A stretch of DNA of 64,000 nucleotides from Xanthobacter tagetidis (GCF_003667445.1 NZ_RCTF01000010.1:62001-126000); one strand, 5' to 3'. Counted from the stretch's first letter, positions 17,914 through 27,322 are shown. Made by a program: numbers and translations. The notes: generated from the sequence alone by a model not told the origin.

Positions 17914-18765
17914 TCACAGCGTCCTGGCACGAGCGAAGGCCGCCGCGCCGGTGGCGCGCGCCTGGACCAGGAAGTCGGCCATCATCGCGTCGATGATCGC
18001 CGTGACCTCCGGGGGCGCCCGCTCCGGCGTGCCGGCATCGAAGGGAGGCTCGGGCGCATACTCCGCCAGAAGCTGCACGCCTTCCGCATAGGTGCGGTCG
18101 CGCAGGCTGCCCACCAGCGCGAGGCCGAAGTCGATGCCTGCCGTCACGCCGCCGCCGGTGATGCGGTTGCGGTCGCGCACCACGCGGCCGGGCGACGGGA
18201 TGGCGCCGAACTCGGTCAATATCTGCCGGGCGGCCCAGTGCGAGGTCGCCCGATAGCCCTCCAGCAGCCCGGCAGCGCCCAGCAGCAGGGAACCGGTGCA
18301 GACCGAGGTGACGAATTTCGCGCGCGCACCGCGATCCTTCAGGAAGCGCAGGGCGGCCTCGTCCTGCATGGCGGCGAGGGTGCCGGCGGAGCCGCCGGGC
18401 ACGCACAGGATGTCGAGGTCCCGCGGACAGTCCTCGAAATCCGCGGTGGGCGTGAAGATCAGCCCCGCGTCGCTCGTCACGGGCGCCTTGGTCCTGCCCA
18501 CCAGAACCGTGGTCGCCCCCATCAGGCTGGTGAGCATGTAGTGCGGACCGACCATGTCGAGCGCCGTGAACTGGGGATAGACGAGAAAGGCGATCTTCTC
18601 GCTCCCCATCCAGTGCGCCGGCATCATGGACATGTCATGGCCTGGGACAGCGGGCGCCGCCGCCCCGACCGGGGCCTGCGCCTGGGCCGCGGACGGCGCC
18701 ACCGCCTGGGCGAGAAGCGGGCCGAGAAGGCCCGCAATTGCAAGATCGCGTCGGGTCAGGTCCAT
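17914..18765 (-). CDS. Tat-exported DJ-1/PfpI protein, isonitrile hydratase (InhA) homologue
   Basis: 283-residue DJ-1/PfpI-superfamily enzyme. The core matches the isonitrile hydratase branch: [10 protein letters not shown] with Asp70, [30 protein letters not shown] with the nucleophile Cys156 followed by Thr157, [14 protein letters not shown] and [14 protein letters not shown]. InhA proteins I know are cytoplasmic and convert isonitriles to N-formamides. This one has an N-terminal Tat-like signal ([18 protein letters not shown]) plus a Met/His-rich linker [13 protein letters not shown], so it should act in the periplasm. It starts 8 bases after the TonB receptor stop, within a copper-type operon. 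Activity on isonitriles is inference. Confidence 0.8.
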   Translation of the reverse strand: MDLTRRDLAIAGLLGPLLAQAVAPSAAQAQAPVGAAAPAVPGHDMSMMPAHWMGSEKIAFLVYPQFTALDMVGPHYMLTSLMGATTVLVGRTKAPVTSDAGLIFTPTADFEDCPRDLDILCVPGGSAGTLAAMQDEAALRFLKDRGARAKFVTSVCTGSLLLGAAGLLEGYRATSHWAARQILTEFGAIPSPGRVVRDRNRITGGGVTAGIDFGLALVGSLRDRTYAEGVQLLAEYAPEPPFDAGTPERAPPEVTAIIDAMMADFLVQARATGAAAFARARTL

Positions 18766-18772
18766 CTCGGCC

Positions 18773-20968
18773 TCACTTGAATGTCCAGGCGACCTTGCCA
18801 TAGACGCCCCGGGCTTCGCCGGGCGCGACGCGGCCGCCATAATAGTTGTAGGGCACGAAATAGTCCTGGCCGGTCAGGTTCTTGGCGGTGACCTGCGCTT
18901 TGAAGTTCTCGCTCTGATAGGCGATCTTCGCGTCGATGGTGAAATAGGCCGAGGTCTCGTAGAGGTTGGCGAGGTCCACATAGGCGCCCGAGGCGGCATA
19001 GATGCCGGCGCCCACGCTCCACCCCTTGGCCACCTGCGGGTCGAACTTGTAGTTCACCCACAGGCGCCCCGAGTTCGGCGGCACGATGTTGAGCTGGCTG
19101 CCGGCCGGCGCGACGCCGGGAATGTCGTTGAGCAGCACAGCGTCCACATAGGCGTAGTTGGCGAGCACCTGCCAGTTGTCGTTGGGCTGCCACAGCAGAT
19201 CGGCCTCGAAGCCGCGCGAGCGCTGCTCGCCGATGGCCTCGGAGGCGATGCCGGTGAACACGGGCACGCCGGTGCGGTTGATCTCGAACACGGCCATGGA
19301 CCCGGTGAGGCCATAGCCGAGGTTGAACTTGACGCCGCCTTCCAGCTGCTCGGAATGCTCGGGCTTGGGCGGGCCCAGATAGATGGTGAAGGGGTTCGCC
19401 TTAAGCCCCTCCGAATAGCTCGCATAGAGCGAGATGCCCTTGGTCACGTCCACCACCGCGCCGATGCGCGGCAGAACCTGGGTGGTGTCGAGCGTCGACG
19501 TCGTTCCGAAGGCTGGCGAGGCACTCTCGATGTGCATGTTGGCAAGGCGCAGACCGCCGAGAAGATGCAGCCGATCCCAGACGGTGGTCTGGAGCTGCAC
19601 ATAGGCGCCGGCCGTCGCGTAGATGTTCGCATTGTCCGCGATGACGTTGGAATTGCCGATGCCCGGCCCCGGCTCGATGTATGGGGGATACACCGGATTC
19701 AGGAGGTTGACGGGTGGCAACAGGACGAGGTCGAAGAGATTGCCGTACATGACGCCATCATCGGACACGCGGCTGTAGTCGGCGCCGAACAGCAGCTTGT
19801 TCTCGGTCGGACCGATATTGAACTTCGCCAGCGCGTTCGCAACGACCGTGGCCTCCTGCTGGCTCTGGTAAAGCGCCATGTTCAGGAGGTTCCAGTAGGC
19901 CGGCGGGAACGCCGGGGCATTGCCAGCGAAGTCGAAACCGGCCGAGAAGTTCTGTGCCAGCTCCCTGAATTCGGTCTTGGAGATGCGCGCCTGGATGTTC
20001 GCGGACCACACCTCGTCGAATTGGTGATCGAAGGTTGCGGTAAAGCTTTGCACGCGGGAATAGGAATCTGGAATATTGGCCGGACCGATAAACATGTTGG
20101 GATTGATCCGGAACGCGCCGGTGATCGTGCCGGTCGCCGGCAGGCCCTGATATTCCTGCTGCTCCCAGCTTGAGATCCTCCCCTGCAAGGTCAGAGTGGT
20201 GTCGGACTTGTTGGTGAAGGTCAGGGTCGGGTTGAACGAATAGCGGTCGGTCTCCAGCACGTCGATGAAGGAGCCGGCCGACGTGTACTCGCCGGTCATG
20301 CGGAACAGCACCGTGCCGTCCTTGGTCAGCGGCGTGTTCACGTCGAAATAGGGCTGCAGATAGCTGTAGCTGCCGAAGGTGAAGCCCAGTTCGGCGAAGG
20401 CCTTCTCGGTGGGCAGCTTGGAGACCAGGTTGATGACGCCGCCGAGCGGCGCGCCGCTGCCGCCGCCATAGAGGATCGCGTTCGGCCCCTTCAGCACCTC
20501 GATGCGCTCGACATTGACGAGCGAATCCCGGTCGCCGCCATTGTAGAAGGTGGTGAGCCCGTCCACCCAGTATTCCGCCGGGAAGCCGCGGATGTAGGCG
20601 GAGGTGAAGGCCGGGGTCTGGACCGGATTGGTGCCCTGCGTCGCGCTCACGTTGCGCACCGCCTCGGCGACCGAGAGGTCGTCCTGGTCGTTGATGAGGG
20701 AGCGCGGCACCACCTGGATCGACTGCGGGATCTGCTCGATCGGGGTGTTGGTGCGGGTGGCGCTCGCCGCGGTCAGGGCACGATAGCCCTGGACCGGGCC
20801 GGCGGTGGTCTCCTCCACCGGCGGTCCTTGCGTGGTGCCGTCGGTGGCGGCGGTGTCGGATTGGACAATGAGGGTCGGCAGCGGAGTCGGCGACTGGGCC
20901 ATGGCGGCCTGCGCCATCGCGATCAGCGATGCCGAGGCTGCCCAGGCGAGCCGGGGCGCGCGGGGCAT
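18773..20968 (-). CDS. TonB-dependent receptor, probable copper/chalkophore type
   Basis: 731-residue outer membrane receptor: signal peptide to AAMAQ (~25), plug with TNTPIEQIPQSIQVVPRSL, AYIRGFPAEYWVDGL and VERIEVLKGPNAILYGGGSG, barrel ending in aromatic GKVAWTFK. By sequence it falls in the siderophore-receptor class. Its operon partners are a PCu(A)C copper chaperone, a DUF2946-like protein and an isonitrile-hydratase homologue, so the ligand may be copper or a copper-binding small molecule rather than ferric siderophore. No ABC permease is linked to it. Confidence 0.88.
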   Translation of the reverse strand: MPRAPRLAWAASASLIAMAQAAMAQSPTPLPTLIVQSDTAATDGTTQGPPVEETTAGPVQGYRALTAASATRTNTPIEQIPQSIQVVPRSLINDQDDLSVAEAVRNVSATQGTNPVQTPAFTSAYIRGFPAEYWVDGLTTFYNGGDRDSLVNVERIEVLKGPNAILYGGGSGAPLGGVINLVSKLPTEKAFAELGFTFGSYSYLQPYFDVNTPLTKDGTVLFRMTGEYTSAGSFIDVLETDRYSFNPTLTFTNKSDTTLTLQGRISSWEQQEYQGLPATGTITGAFRINPNMFIGPANIPDSYSRVQSFTATFDHQFDEVWSANIQARISKTEFRELAQNFSAGFDFAGNAPAFPPAYWNLLNMALYQSQQEATVVANALAKFNIGPTENKLLFGADYSRVSDDGVMYGNLFDLVLLPPVNLLNPVYPPYIEPGPGIGNSNVIADNANIYATAGAYVQLQTTVWDRLHLLGGLRLANMHIESASPAFGTTSTLDTTQVLPRIGAVVDVTKGISLYASYSEGLKANPFTIYLGPPKPEHSEQLEGGVKFNLGYGLTGSMAVFEINRTGVPVFTGIASEAIGEQRSRGFEADLLWQPNDNWQVLANYAYVDAVLLNDIPGVAPAGSQLNIVPPNSGRLWVNYKFDPQVAKGWSVGAGIYAASGAYVDLANLYETSAYFTIDAKIAYQSENFKAQVTAKNLTGQDYFVPYNYYGGRVAPGEARGVYGKVAWTFK

Positions 20969-21015
20969 GGGAGGTCTCCATCGGGCGGAACGGGTTCGGT
21001 GGACGAATCAGGCCG

Positions 21016-21417
21016 TTACGCGCTCGCGGGAGGTCCTTGGGATGTGCGGGGATCGTGCCGTGTGGTGCCGAGGGGAGCGGCTTGCGCCAGCGCCAGTTCC
21101 GGCGGCCGGGTGTGGTGGGAAGCGGGAGCGGCCACCGGGGCGGCCTGCTCGGGCAGCGGCGGCGTCAGTGCGGCGAAGGCGCAGACCACGCAGCGGGACA
21201 GATGCGACAGGCGGTCCTGCTCCGTGCCGCCGGATGCCGGCCCGTCCTTGCCGGGAAGGCACAGCGCCGCCTCGGTGCCCGCCATCCCGCCGACGGCCAT
21301 GCGCTCGGCGACGGCTCCGGCAAAGACGAGCTGGAAGACGAGCGCATAGGCCAGTGCGAGGCCCACGGCACCGCGCAGGCCCTTCCACCAGTCGCCTCGC
21401 CGCCCCCGGCTGCCCAC
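21016..21417 (-). CDS. DUF2946-like small membrane-anchored protein
   Basis: 133 residues from a GTG at 21417 with GGAG seven bases upstream; the frame is open to 21483, but that part overlaps an inverted repeat likely to be a promoter element. One hydrophobic helix (VGLALAYALVFQLVFAGAVA) is followed by C-LPGKDG and RCVVCAFAALTPP, a CxxC pair typical of DUF2946 proteins found beside TonB copper receptors. It is the first gene of the operon ending with PCu(A)C at 17285. Function unknown; metal handling at the membrane is inferred from context. Confidence 0.6.
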   Translation of the reverse strand: MGSRGRRGDWWKGLRGAVGLALAYALVFQLVFAGAVAERMAVGGMAGTEAALCLPGKDGPASGGTEQDRLSHLSRCVVCAFAALTPPLPEQAAPVAAPASHHTRPPELALAQAAPLGTTRHDPRTSQGPPASA

Positions 21418-21433
21418 GTCCGCTCCACCCCAT

Positions 21434-21454
21434 TCTGTCTTATCGATTGACAGA
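21434..21454. promoter_or_regulatory. Inverted repeat before the copper-type operon
   Basis: TCTGTC (21434-21439) and GACAGA (21449-21454) form perfect 6-bp arms with a 9-base AT-rich spacer, 17-37 bases upstream of the GTG at 21417. A regulator operator or the promoter core is likely. The adjacent AGATTCTTAAC at 21452-21462 also occurs upstream of the first receptor gene. Confidence 0.45.
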
Positions 21455-21528
21455 TTCTTAACGCAGGGCGGCGGACCTGTCACCGTTGGCCGCGGCCTCC
21501 GGGGTGCGGCGCTCCGGCACGGCCGGCC

Positions 21529-22935
21529 TCACGCCCGCGCCGGCGGGCGGTTGTAGCCGGGGGGCATGGTGCGCTCGAAGGCGCAGGCGGCGCGCACCAC
21601 GTCGTCCTCGCAGCAGGCCCGCCCGACGATCTGCAGGCCGATGGGCATGCCCGCCGCAGACAGGCCCGCGCACACCGCGCCGGCCGGCTGGCCGGTGAGG
21701 TTGAAGGGGTAGGTGTAGAACACCCACGAGACCAGGTTCCGGTCCTCCAGCCCCGCCGGCAGATCGCGGCCCGCCTCAAGCGCGCTGACGGGCACGACGG
21801 GCGAGATCAGCAGGTCGTAGGTCTCGAAGAACCGGCGCAGCTTCTCGCGCAGGGCATAGCGCTCGAACACGCTGGCATAATAGGCCCGCATCTCCTGCGA
21901 GAGCGCCGGCATGAGGATGTCGGCCACCGCGGGATCCAGCAGGTCGCGCTGGTTCTCCAGCACGCTGCGCAGGCGCGTGCCGACACCGGCATAGAATTCG
22001 GCGGTCCACAGATCGGCGGGATCGGTGTCGAACACCGTCTCCACCCGGTCCACCCGGCAGCCCAGCGCCTCGAACGCCAGCGCCGCCCGGTCGGTGGCTT
22101 CCACCACCTCAGGCTCGGGTCGCGCATAGCCGAAGGTGGGGCTGTAGGCGACGCGCATGCCGGCCACCGACGCGCGGGCCGCGCCCATCACGTCCGGCAC
22201 CGGGCCGGCGACGCCGAACGGGTCGCGCCGGTCGAAGCCCGCCACCGCCGAGAACAGCAGCGCCGCATCCTCCATGGAGCGGGCGATGGGACCCACGTGG
22301 GCGAGGGTCGGCGTCGCCGAGGTGGGCCACACCGGCACCCGGCCGAACTGGCCCTTGAGGCCCGAAAGACCCGACAGGGCGCAGGGAATGCGGATCGACC
22401 CGCCGCCGTCGGTGCCGAGCGCGAACGGCGTGATGCCGGCGGCGACCGAGGCGGCCGCGCCGGCGCTGGAGCCGCCGGGCGTCATGGCGAGGTTCCAGGG
22501 ATTGCGGGTGATGCCGGTCAGCGGGCTGTCGCCGATGGGCTTGCAGCCGAACTCGCTGGTGGTGGTCTTGCCGATGAGGATGGCGCCCGCCGCCCGCGCC
22601 CGCTCCACCGCCGGCGCGTCCACATCGGCCACGTTGTTCGCCATGGCGCGTGAGCCGGAGCAATACCGCACCCCCTTCACCGCCATAAGGTCCTTGGCGG
22701 AGAACGGCAGACCGTGCAGCACGCCGAGCGGCGCGCCCGCCATCACCGCGTCCTCGGCGACGCGGGCGGCGGCCATGGCCTCCTCCTCCAGGATCACGAA
22801 GAAGGCGTTCAGCGTCTCCTGCGTCGCGATGGCCCGGTCGAGCGCGCGGCGCGTCAGCTCCACGGGCGAGACCTCGCGCCGCGCCACGAGGGCGCGCAGG
22901 GCGACGGCGCTCATGGTGTCGAATTCGGCGGACAT
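21529..22935 (-). CDS. Amidase-signature family amidase
   Basis: 468-residue amidase-signature hydrolase with the Ser-cis-Ser-Lys machinery visible: SAKDL (Lys), TPGGSSAGAAASVAAG and LGTDGGGSIRIPCALSG. It hydrolyses a carboxamide to acid plus ammonia in the cytoplasm. The ATG at 22935 gives MSAEFDTMSAVALRALV; the earlier in-frame ATG (22998) adds an Arg-rich stretch and is less likely. It is the last gene of a leftward run beginning with the Liv-type binding protein at 28513, so the substrate is probably what that transporter imports, after opening by the cyclase-family enzyme. Confidence 0.88.
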   Translation of the reverse strand: MSAEFDTMSAVALRALVARREVSPVELTRRALDRAIATQETLNAFFVILEEEAMAAARVAEDAVMAGAPLGVLHGLPFSAKDLMAVKGVRYCSGSRAMANNVADVDAPAVERARAAGAILIGKTTTSEFGCKPIGDSPLTGITRNPWNLAMTPGGSSAGAAASVAAGITPFALGTDGGGSIRIPCALSGLSGLKGQFGRVPVWPTSATPTLAHVGPIARSMEDAALLFSAVAGFDRRDPFGVAGPVPDVMGAARASVAGMRVAYSPTFGYARPEPEVVEATDRAALAFEALGCRVDRVETVFDTDPADLWTAEFYAGVGTRLRSVLENQRDLLDPAVADILMPALSQEMRAYYASVFERYALREKLRRFFETYDLLISPVVPVSALEAGRDLPAGLEDRNLVSWVFYTYPFNLTGQPAGAVCAGLSAAGMPIGLQIVGRACCEDDVVRAACAFERTMPPGYNRPPARA

Positions 22936-23036
22936 GGCTTCCCCGCTGGTTCGGGAGCGGCGCCGGGCGGCCGGCAGAGGCCGCCCGGGCACCCCCACAC
23001 GTCTCGATCAGGGCTTGAGACGCATCCTTGGTTTCT

Positions 23037-23732
23037 TCAGTTCAGGATCGCGAAGGCGCGCACCGGCGAGCCGGAGCCGCCCTTGAACTTCAGCGGCACG
23101 CCGAAGAACTGGAACTCGCCCTTGCCGACGAGCTGCTCCAGGTTCACCAGCCACTCCCAGTGGCTCATGCCGAGGTCGCGGCACAGGCGGTGCTGGGCGA
23201 AGATGTTGTCGGTGGGCTTGTCGGTGGAGGGACCCTCCACGCCATGCATCTTGGAGCCGCGCGCGTGCAGCCACTTGGTGGCCTCGACGGTGAGCAGCGG
23301 GTTCTTCCACACGGAATCGAGGGTAGGATAGTTGCGCTCGTGGAAGCCGGTGCACAAAAGCACGATGTGGCCGTCCACCTTCACACCGGCGGCCGCCTCG
23401 GCCTTGTCCATGTCCTCGGCGGTGATGTCGCCGAGGTCGGGGATGTGGCGCAGGTCGAAGCACACGGCCTTGCCCATGAACATGTCGAGCGGCATCTCGT
23501 CGATCGGCGCGCCGTCGGCCTTCACGTGGCGGAAGGCGTCCACGTGGGTGCCCACATGGTCGAGCATGGCGATGAAGTTGGTCTGGAAGGTCATCGCGTC
23601 GCCCTCGACGCCGAGACCGAACGCCTTCGAGCTTTCGTGGCTCAGGTGGGTGGTGATGACCGGCCGCTGGAACAGCTTGTGGGCGGGCATGTTGTCTTCG
23701 ATGAGAAGGCTGAGATCGATGACTTTGGACAT
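23037..23732 (-). CDS. Cyclase-family metal hydrolase (kynurenine formamidase-like)
   Basis: 231-residue member of the cyclase family (arylformamidase KynB, isatin hydrolase and relatives). The metal-binding motif HxGTHxDxxxH is intact in LDHVGTHVDAFRH. These cytoplasmic enzymes hydrolyse amide or lactam bonds in N-formyl or cyclic substrates. It sits between livF and the amidase gene on one strand, suggesting a two-step hydrolysis of an imported amide or cyclic imide. Which substrate is not readable. The start ATG at 23732 is preceded by an AAGGAGA-type ribosome site. Confidence 0.85.
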   Translation of the reverse strand: MSKVIDLSLLIEDNMPAHKLFQRPVITTHLSHESSKAFGLGVEGDAMTFQTNFIAMLDHVGTHVDAFRHVKADGAPIDEMPLDMFMGKAVCFDLRHIPDLGDITAEDMDKAEAAAGVKVDGHIVLLCTGFHERNYPTLDSVWKNPLLTVEATKWLHARGSKMHGVEGPSTDKPTDNIFAQHRLCRDLGMSHWEWLVNLEQLVGKGEFQFFGVPLKFKGGSGSPVRAFAILN

Positions 23733-23776
23733 GACGTCTCCTTGACGTGTCTGGTCTTGCTTGCGGAATTTTCAGC

Positions 23777-24550
23777 TCAGGCGGCGGGCTTCTTCTTGCC
23801 GAGGAAGGCCTCCATCACCTCCGGATCGCGCGCCAGCGCGGCGCTCGGCCCCTGGCGCGCCACGCGCCCGTTGGCGATGACATAGGCGTGGTCTGCGATG
23901 GCGAGCGCGTAGGAGGCGAGCTGCTCCACCAGCAGGATGGTGAGGCCGGCCTTGTTCAGGTCGGAGAGCACGCGCATGAGCTGGTCGACGATCTTGGGCG
24001 CGAGGCCGAGCGACAGTTCGTCGATCACCAGCAGTTCGGGCTCCGCCATCAGGCCGCGCGCGATGGCGAGCATCTGCTGCTCCCCGCCGGACATGGAGCC
24101 GGCCTGCTGGGCGAGCCGCTCCTTCAGGCGCGGGAACAGCGCCAGCACCTTCTCCAGCGTCTGCTTGGCCCGCGCGCCCTTGAGGCCGCCATGGACATAG
24201 GCGCCGAGCGTGAGGTTGTCCTCCACGCTCTGGTCCGGAAAGATCATGCGCCCCTCGGGCACCATGACGAGGCCGCGCGCCACCTTGGCATAGGCCGGCA
24301 GGCGGGTGGTGTCCGCGCCACGGAACATCACCTGGCCGCCCGACGGCATCACCAGGCCGGTCGCGCCCTTCATGGTGGAGGACTTGCCGGCGCCGTTATT
24401 GCCGATGATCGCCACCAGCTCCCCGCGCCGCACGGTGAGCGAAACGTCGCGCACCGCCACCGCCGCGCCGTAGCGCAGCTCCATGGACTTGATGTCGAGC
24501 AGGATCTCGGCTGCGCCGGGGGCGGGGGCGAGGGTTTCGGTGGCGCTCAT
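23777..24550 (-). CDS. livF: Branched-chain-type amino acid/amide ABC ATPase LivF
   Basis: 257-residue ATPase with Walker A GNNGAGKSS near residue 52, signature MSGGEQQMLAIARGL and Walker B LLVIDELSLGLAPK. The LivF-specific VPEGRMIFPDQSVEDNLTLGAY is present. It forms the ATPase pair with the LivG half of the upstream fusion, whose stop it overlaps by 4 bases. Substrates of this family range from branched amino acids to urea and amides; the linked hydrolases suggest an amide here. Confidence 0.93.
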   Translation of the reverse strand: MSATETLAPAPGAAEILLDIKSMELRYGAAVAVRDVSLTVRRGELVAIIGNNGAGKSSTMKGATGLVMPSGGQVMFRGADTTRLPAYAKVARGLVMVPEGRMIFPDQSVEDNLTLGAYVHGGLKGARAKQTLEKVLALFPRLKERLAQQAGSMSGGEQQMLAIARGLMAEPELLVIDELSLGLAPKIVDQLMRVLSDLNKAGLTILLVEQLASYALAIADHAYVIANGRVARQGPSAALARDPEVMEAFLGKKKPAA

Positions 24551-26343
24551 GGGGTGGCCTCCGCCGCGTCGGCGTGCTCCAGCGAGGTGCCGAAATAGGC
24601 CTCGATCACGCGCGGGTCGTCCTGCACCACGGCCGGCGTGTCGGAGGCGATGATCTGCCCGTAGTCGAGCACGGTGACGGTGTCGGCCACCGCCATGATG
24701 AGCTCCACATGGTGCTCGATGAGCAGCACCGAGACGCCGAGTGCGGCGATGCGGCGGATCATCTCCTCCAGCGCGTCGATCTCCTGGGTGGTCAGGCCGG
24801 CGGCGGGCTCGTCGAGCAGCAGCAGGCGTGGGCGCGCCGCCAGTGCGCGGGCGATCTCCAGGCGCCGCTGGAGGCCGAAGGGCAGGAAGCGCGCCTCCTC
24901 GTTGGCGTAGTCCTGAAGGTCGACGAAGGCGAGCAGGCCGATGGCGGCGCGCCGGCACTCCTCCTCCTGCCGCCGCATGGCCGGCGTGCGCAGCAGGGCC
25001 GCCGCAAGGCCGTAGCCGAGGCCCTGCTGGTAGCCGACCATCACGTTCTCCAGCACGGTGAGTTCGCCGAACAGCTCGGTGTTCTGGAACGTGCGCGACA
25101 GGCCAAGGCGGGCGATCTCGTGCGACTTCCTGCCGGCGAGCTGGACGCCGTCGATCTCGAATTCCCCTTCGGTGGGCCGGTAGAAGCCGGAGATGGTGTT
25201 GACGAAGGTGGACTTGCCGGCGCCGTTCGGGCCGATGAGGGCATGCACCTCGCCCGGCTTCACGCGCAGCGAAGCCTTGTTGAGCGCGGTCAGGCCGCCG
25301 AAGCGCACGGTGAGGTCCCGCGCCACCAGTTCCGAGCGCAGGGCGTTGGGGTCGCGCCGCAGCGTGTCCTCGGCCAGGATGCCCTCCGTCGCGCTCACCG
25401 CGCGCGGAGCGGGCCGCAGCTTCTTCAGGCCGAAGGCAAGCGAGCCCATGATGCCGCGCGGCATCACGAACATCACGATCAAAAGCAGCGCGCCATAGGC
25501 GAACTTCTGCCACACCGCGAACTGCTGAAGGTATTCCGGCAGGTAGGTGAGGATATAGGCGCCGAGGATCGGCCCGAACGTGGACGCGGCGCCGCCCAGG
25601 ATCACCATCAGCAGGAAGCGCACGCTGTCCGAGAAGGTGAAGATGTCGGGCGAGATGTACGAGTTCAGGAAGGCATAGAAGGTGCCGGCCAGCCCCGCCG
25701 TCACCGCGGCGGCGACGAAGGCGAGCGTGCGCACGCCGGTCGCGTCCACGCCGAGCGCGCGCGCCGCGGTCTCGCTCTGCGACACCGCCAGCATGGCGCG
25801 GCCGAAGCGCGAGATCTTCAGGTTGTGCGCGGCGGCGGCGGCAAGGAACAGCACCACGGCCAGGAGGCCGTAATAGGCATAGCCCGACAGGCGAAAGCCG
25901 AACACGTTCGGCGAGGGGATGGAGGTGATGCCCGTGGTCCCGCCCGTCATGGACTGCCACTCGATGGCGACGTTCTCGACGATGAGGCCGAAGGCGATGG
26001 TGACGACGGCGAGGTAGACGCCCCGCACCCGCACCGTGGGATAGGCGAGCAGCACGCCGAAGAAGCCGGCGACGATGGCCGCGACCAGCGCCGACGACAC
26101 CATGTCGAAGCCGAGCCGGGTGGCGAGGATCGCCCCGGTATAGGAGCCGAGCGCGAACAGGCCCGCCTGGCCGAGCGAGACGAGGCCGGTGAGCCCGACC
26201 AGCACGTTCAGCCCTACGGCGATGATGCCGTAGATGAGGAACAGCATGAACAGGCGCAGCTCGTACTCGTTGTTCGAGGCGAGCGGCACGGCGACGAGGA
26301 TCACCGCCAGCGCCAGGAAGCCGATCGTGGTGAGGTGTCTCAT
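24547..26343 (-). CDS. Fused LivM permease-LivG ATPase
   Basis: 598 residues combining two subunits normally made separately. Residues 1 to ~325 are a LivM permease with about ten membrane helices and the EAA-like region around SQSETAARALGVD. After a ~30-residue linker the LivG ATPase follows, with Walker A GPNGAGKST, Q-loop region LSRTFQNTELFGELTVLENV, a degenerate signature FLPFGLQRRLEIARAL and Walker B LLLLDEPAAGL. It overlaps livF and livH by 4 bases each. Such fusions guarantee one ATPase per permease and are known in some rhizobial Liv systems. Confidence 0.92.
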   Translation of the reverse strand: MRHLTTIGFLALAVILVAVPLASNNEYELRLFMLFLIYGIIAVGLNVLVGLTGLVSLGQAGLFALGSYTGAILATRLGFDMVSSALVAAIVAGFFGVLLAYPTVRVRGVYLAVVTIAFGLIVENVAIEWQSMTGGTTGITSIPSPNVFGFRLSGYAYYGLLAVVLFLAAAAAHNLKISRFGRAMLAVSQSETAARALGVDATGVRTLAFVAAAVTAGLAGTFYAFLNSYISPDIFTFSDSVRFLLMVILGGAASTFGPILGAYILTYLPEYLQQFAVWQKFAYGALLLIVMFVMPRGIMGSLAFGLKKLRPAPRAVSATEGILAEDTLRRDPNALRSELVARDLTVRFGGLTALNKASLRVKPGEVHALIGPNGAGKSTFVNTISGFYRPTEGEFEIDGVQLAGRKSHEIARLGLSRTFQNTELFGELTVLENVMVGYQQGLGYGLAAALLRTPAMRRQEEECRRAAIGLLAFVDLQDYANEEARFLPFGLQRRLEIARALAARPRLLLLDEPAAGLTTQEIDALEEMIRRIAALGVSVLLIEHHVELIMAVADTVTVLDYGQIIASDTPAVVQDDPRVIEAYFGTSLEHADAAEATP

Positions 26344-27215
26344 ACCTTCATCACCTCGCGCTTGCCGAACAGGCCCTGCGGGAACACGAGAAGGGTCAGG
26401 ATCATCACCGAGAAGCCGACGATCTCGCGCGCGGCTGAGGAGATGTAGCCCTCCACGAACTTCTCCATCACCCCGTAGGCGAGGCCGGCGACCACCACCC
26501 CCGGCGCCGAGGTGATGCCGCCGATGATGGCCACCGCGAAGCCCTTCAGGCCTGGCAGCACGCCCATGGTGGAGGAGGCCTGCACCACCGGCGCCACCAG
26601 CACGCCGGCCGCGGCGCCGAGCAGCCCGGCGAGGGCGAAGGAGAAGGCCACCACCCGGAAGACGTTGATGCCCATGAGGGAGGCGGCGGCGCCGTTGTGG
26701 GCCACGGCGCGCATGGCGCGGCCGATCAGCGTATGGTGCTGGAGGAGGCGCAGGCCGAACATGGCGATGAGCGCCACCACCGGGATCGCCAGTTCCTGCG
26801 GATAGACGCCGGCGCCGAGGATCTGGATCGACGAGGCGATGCCGGGCGAGGGCAGCGGCAGCGCATAGCCCTGGGTCTGGATGGTGGCGACGCTCTCCAC
26901 CATGATGCCGATGGCGATGGTGGTGAGCATCCAGCCCACCGAGCCGTGCTGTCCCAGGAACGGCCGCACCGCGATGCGCTCCAGCACCACGCCGAACAGT
27001 CCGCCGACGAGGATGGCGAGAAGGCAGGCGAGCGCCAGCGGCAGGCCGGCGGCGAGGAAGTAGACGGCGAGCAGGCCGCCGATCATCAGCGTGTCGCCAT
27101 GGGCGAAGTTCACCGCCTTGGCCGACGACCACATGATATGGAACCCGAGCGCCACCAGGGCATAGATGCCGCCGATGGCAAGGCCCGAGAGAATGTACTG
27201 CACCACCGTGCTCAT
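26340..27215 (-). CDS. livH: Branched-chain-type ABC permease LivH
   Basis: 291-residue inner-membrane permease with about eight hydrophobic segments. The N-terminus VVQYILSGLAIGGIYALVAL and the cytoplasmic-loop RAVAHNGAAASLMGINV are typical of LivH. It forms the translocation pore with the LivM half of the next gene, whose start overlaps its stop. The binding-protein gene lies 107 bases upstream, separated by a hairpin at 27291-27315. Confidence 0.92.
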   Translation of the reverse strand: MSTVVQYILSGLAIGGIYALVALGFHIMWSSAKAVNFAHGDTLMIGGLLAVYFLAAGLPLALACLLAILVGGLFGVVLERIAVRPFLGQHGSVGWMLTTIAIGIMVESVATIQTQGYALPLPSPGIASSIQILGAGVYPQELAIPVVALIAMFGLRLLQHHTLIGRAMRAVAHNGAAASLMGINVFRVVAFSFALAGLLGAAAGVLVAPVVQASSTMGVLPGLKGFAVAIIGGITSAPGVVVAGLAYGVMEKFVEGYISSAAREIVGFSVMILTLLVFPQGLFGKREVMKV

Positions 27216-27290
27216 GGCGGATGGCCCGTCTGGTCAGGGGTGGGCGCCCCGGCTCAGGCGGGGCGTACGGCGTTAAGGCAGGCGAAGCGA

Positions 27291-27315
27291 GGGGCGGGCG
27301 CCGGGCGCCCGCCCC
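27291..27315 (-). terminator. Hairpin between binding-protein and permease genes
   Basis: Perfect 11-bp arms GGGGCGGGCGC (27291-27301) and GCGCCCGCCCC (27305-27315) with a 3-base loop, just after the binding-protein stop. There is no T tract. Likely an attenuating or mRNA-stabilising hairpin that keeps binding-protein expression above that of the permeases. Confidence 0.6.
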
Positions 27316-27322
27316 TGCGCGC

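Noticed and set aside
18773..20968. Ferric-siderophore receptor as the sole reading
   Set aside because: Receptor class fits, but the operon has copper chaperone and DUF2946-like genes and no iron transporter, so a copper-related ligand is at least as likely.
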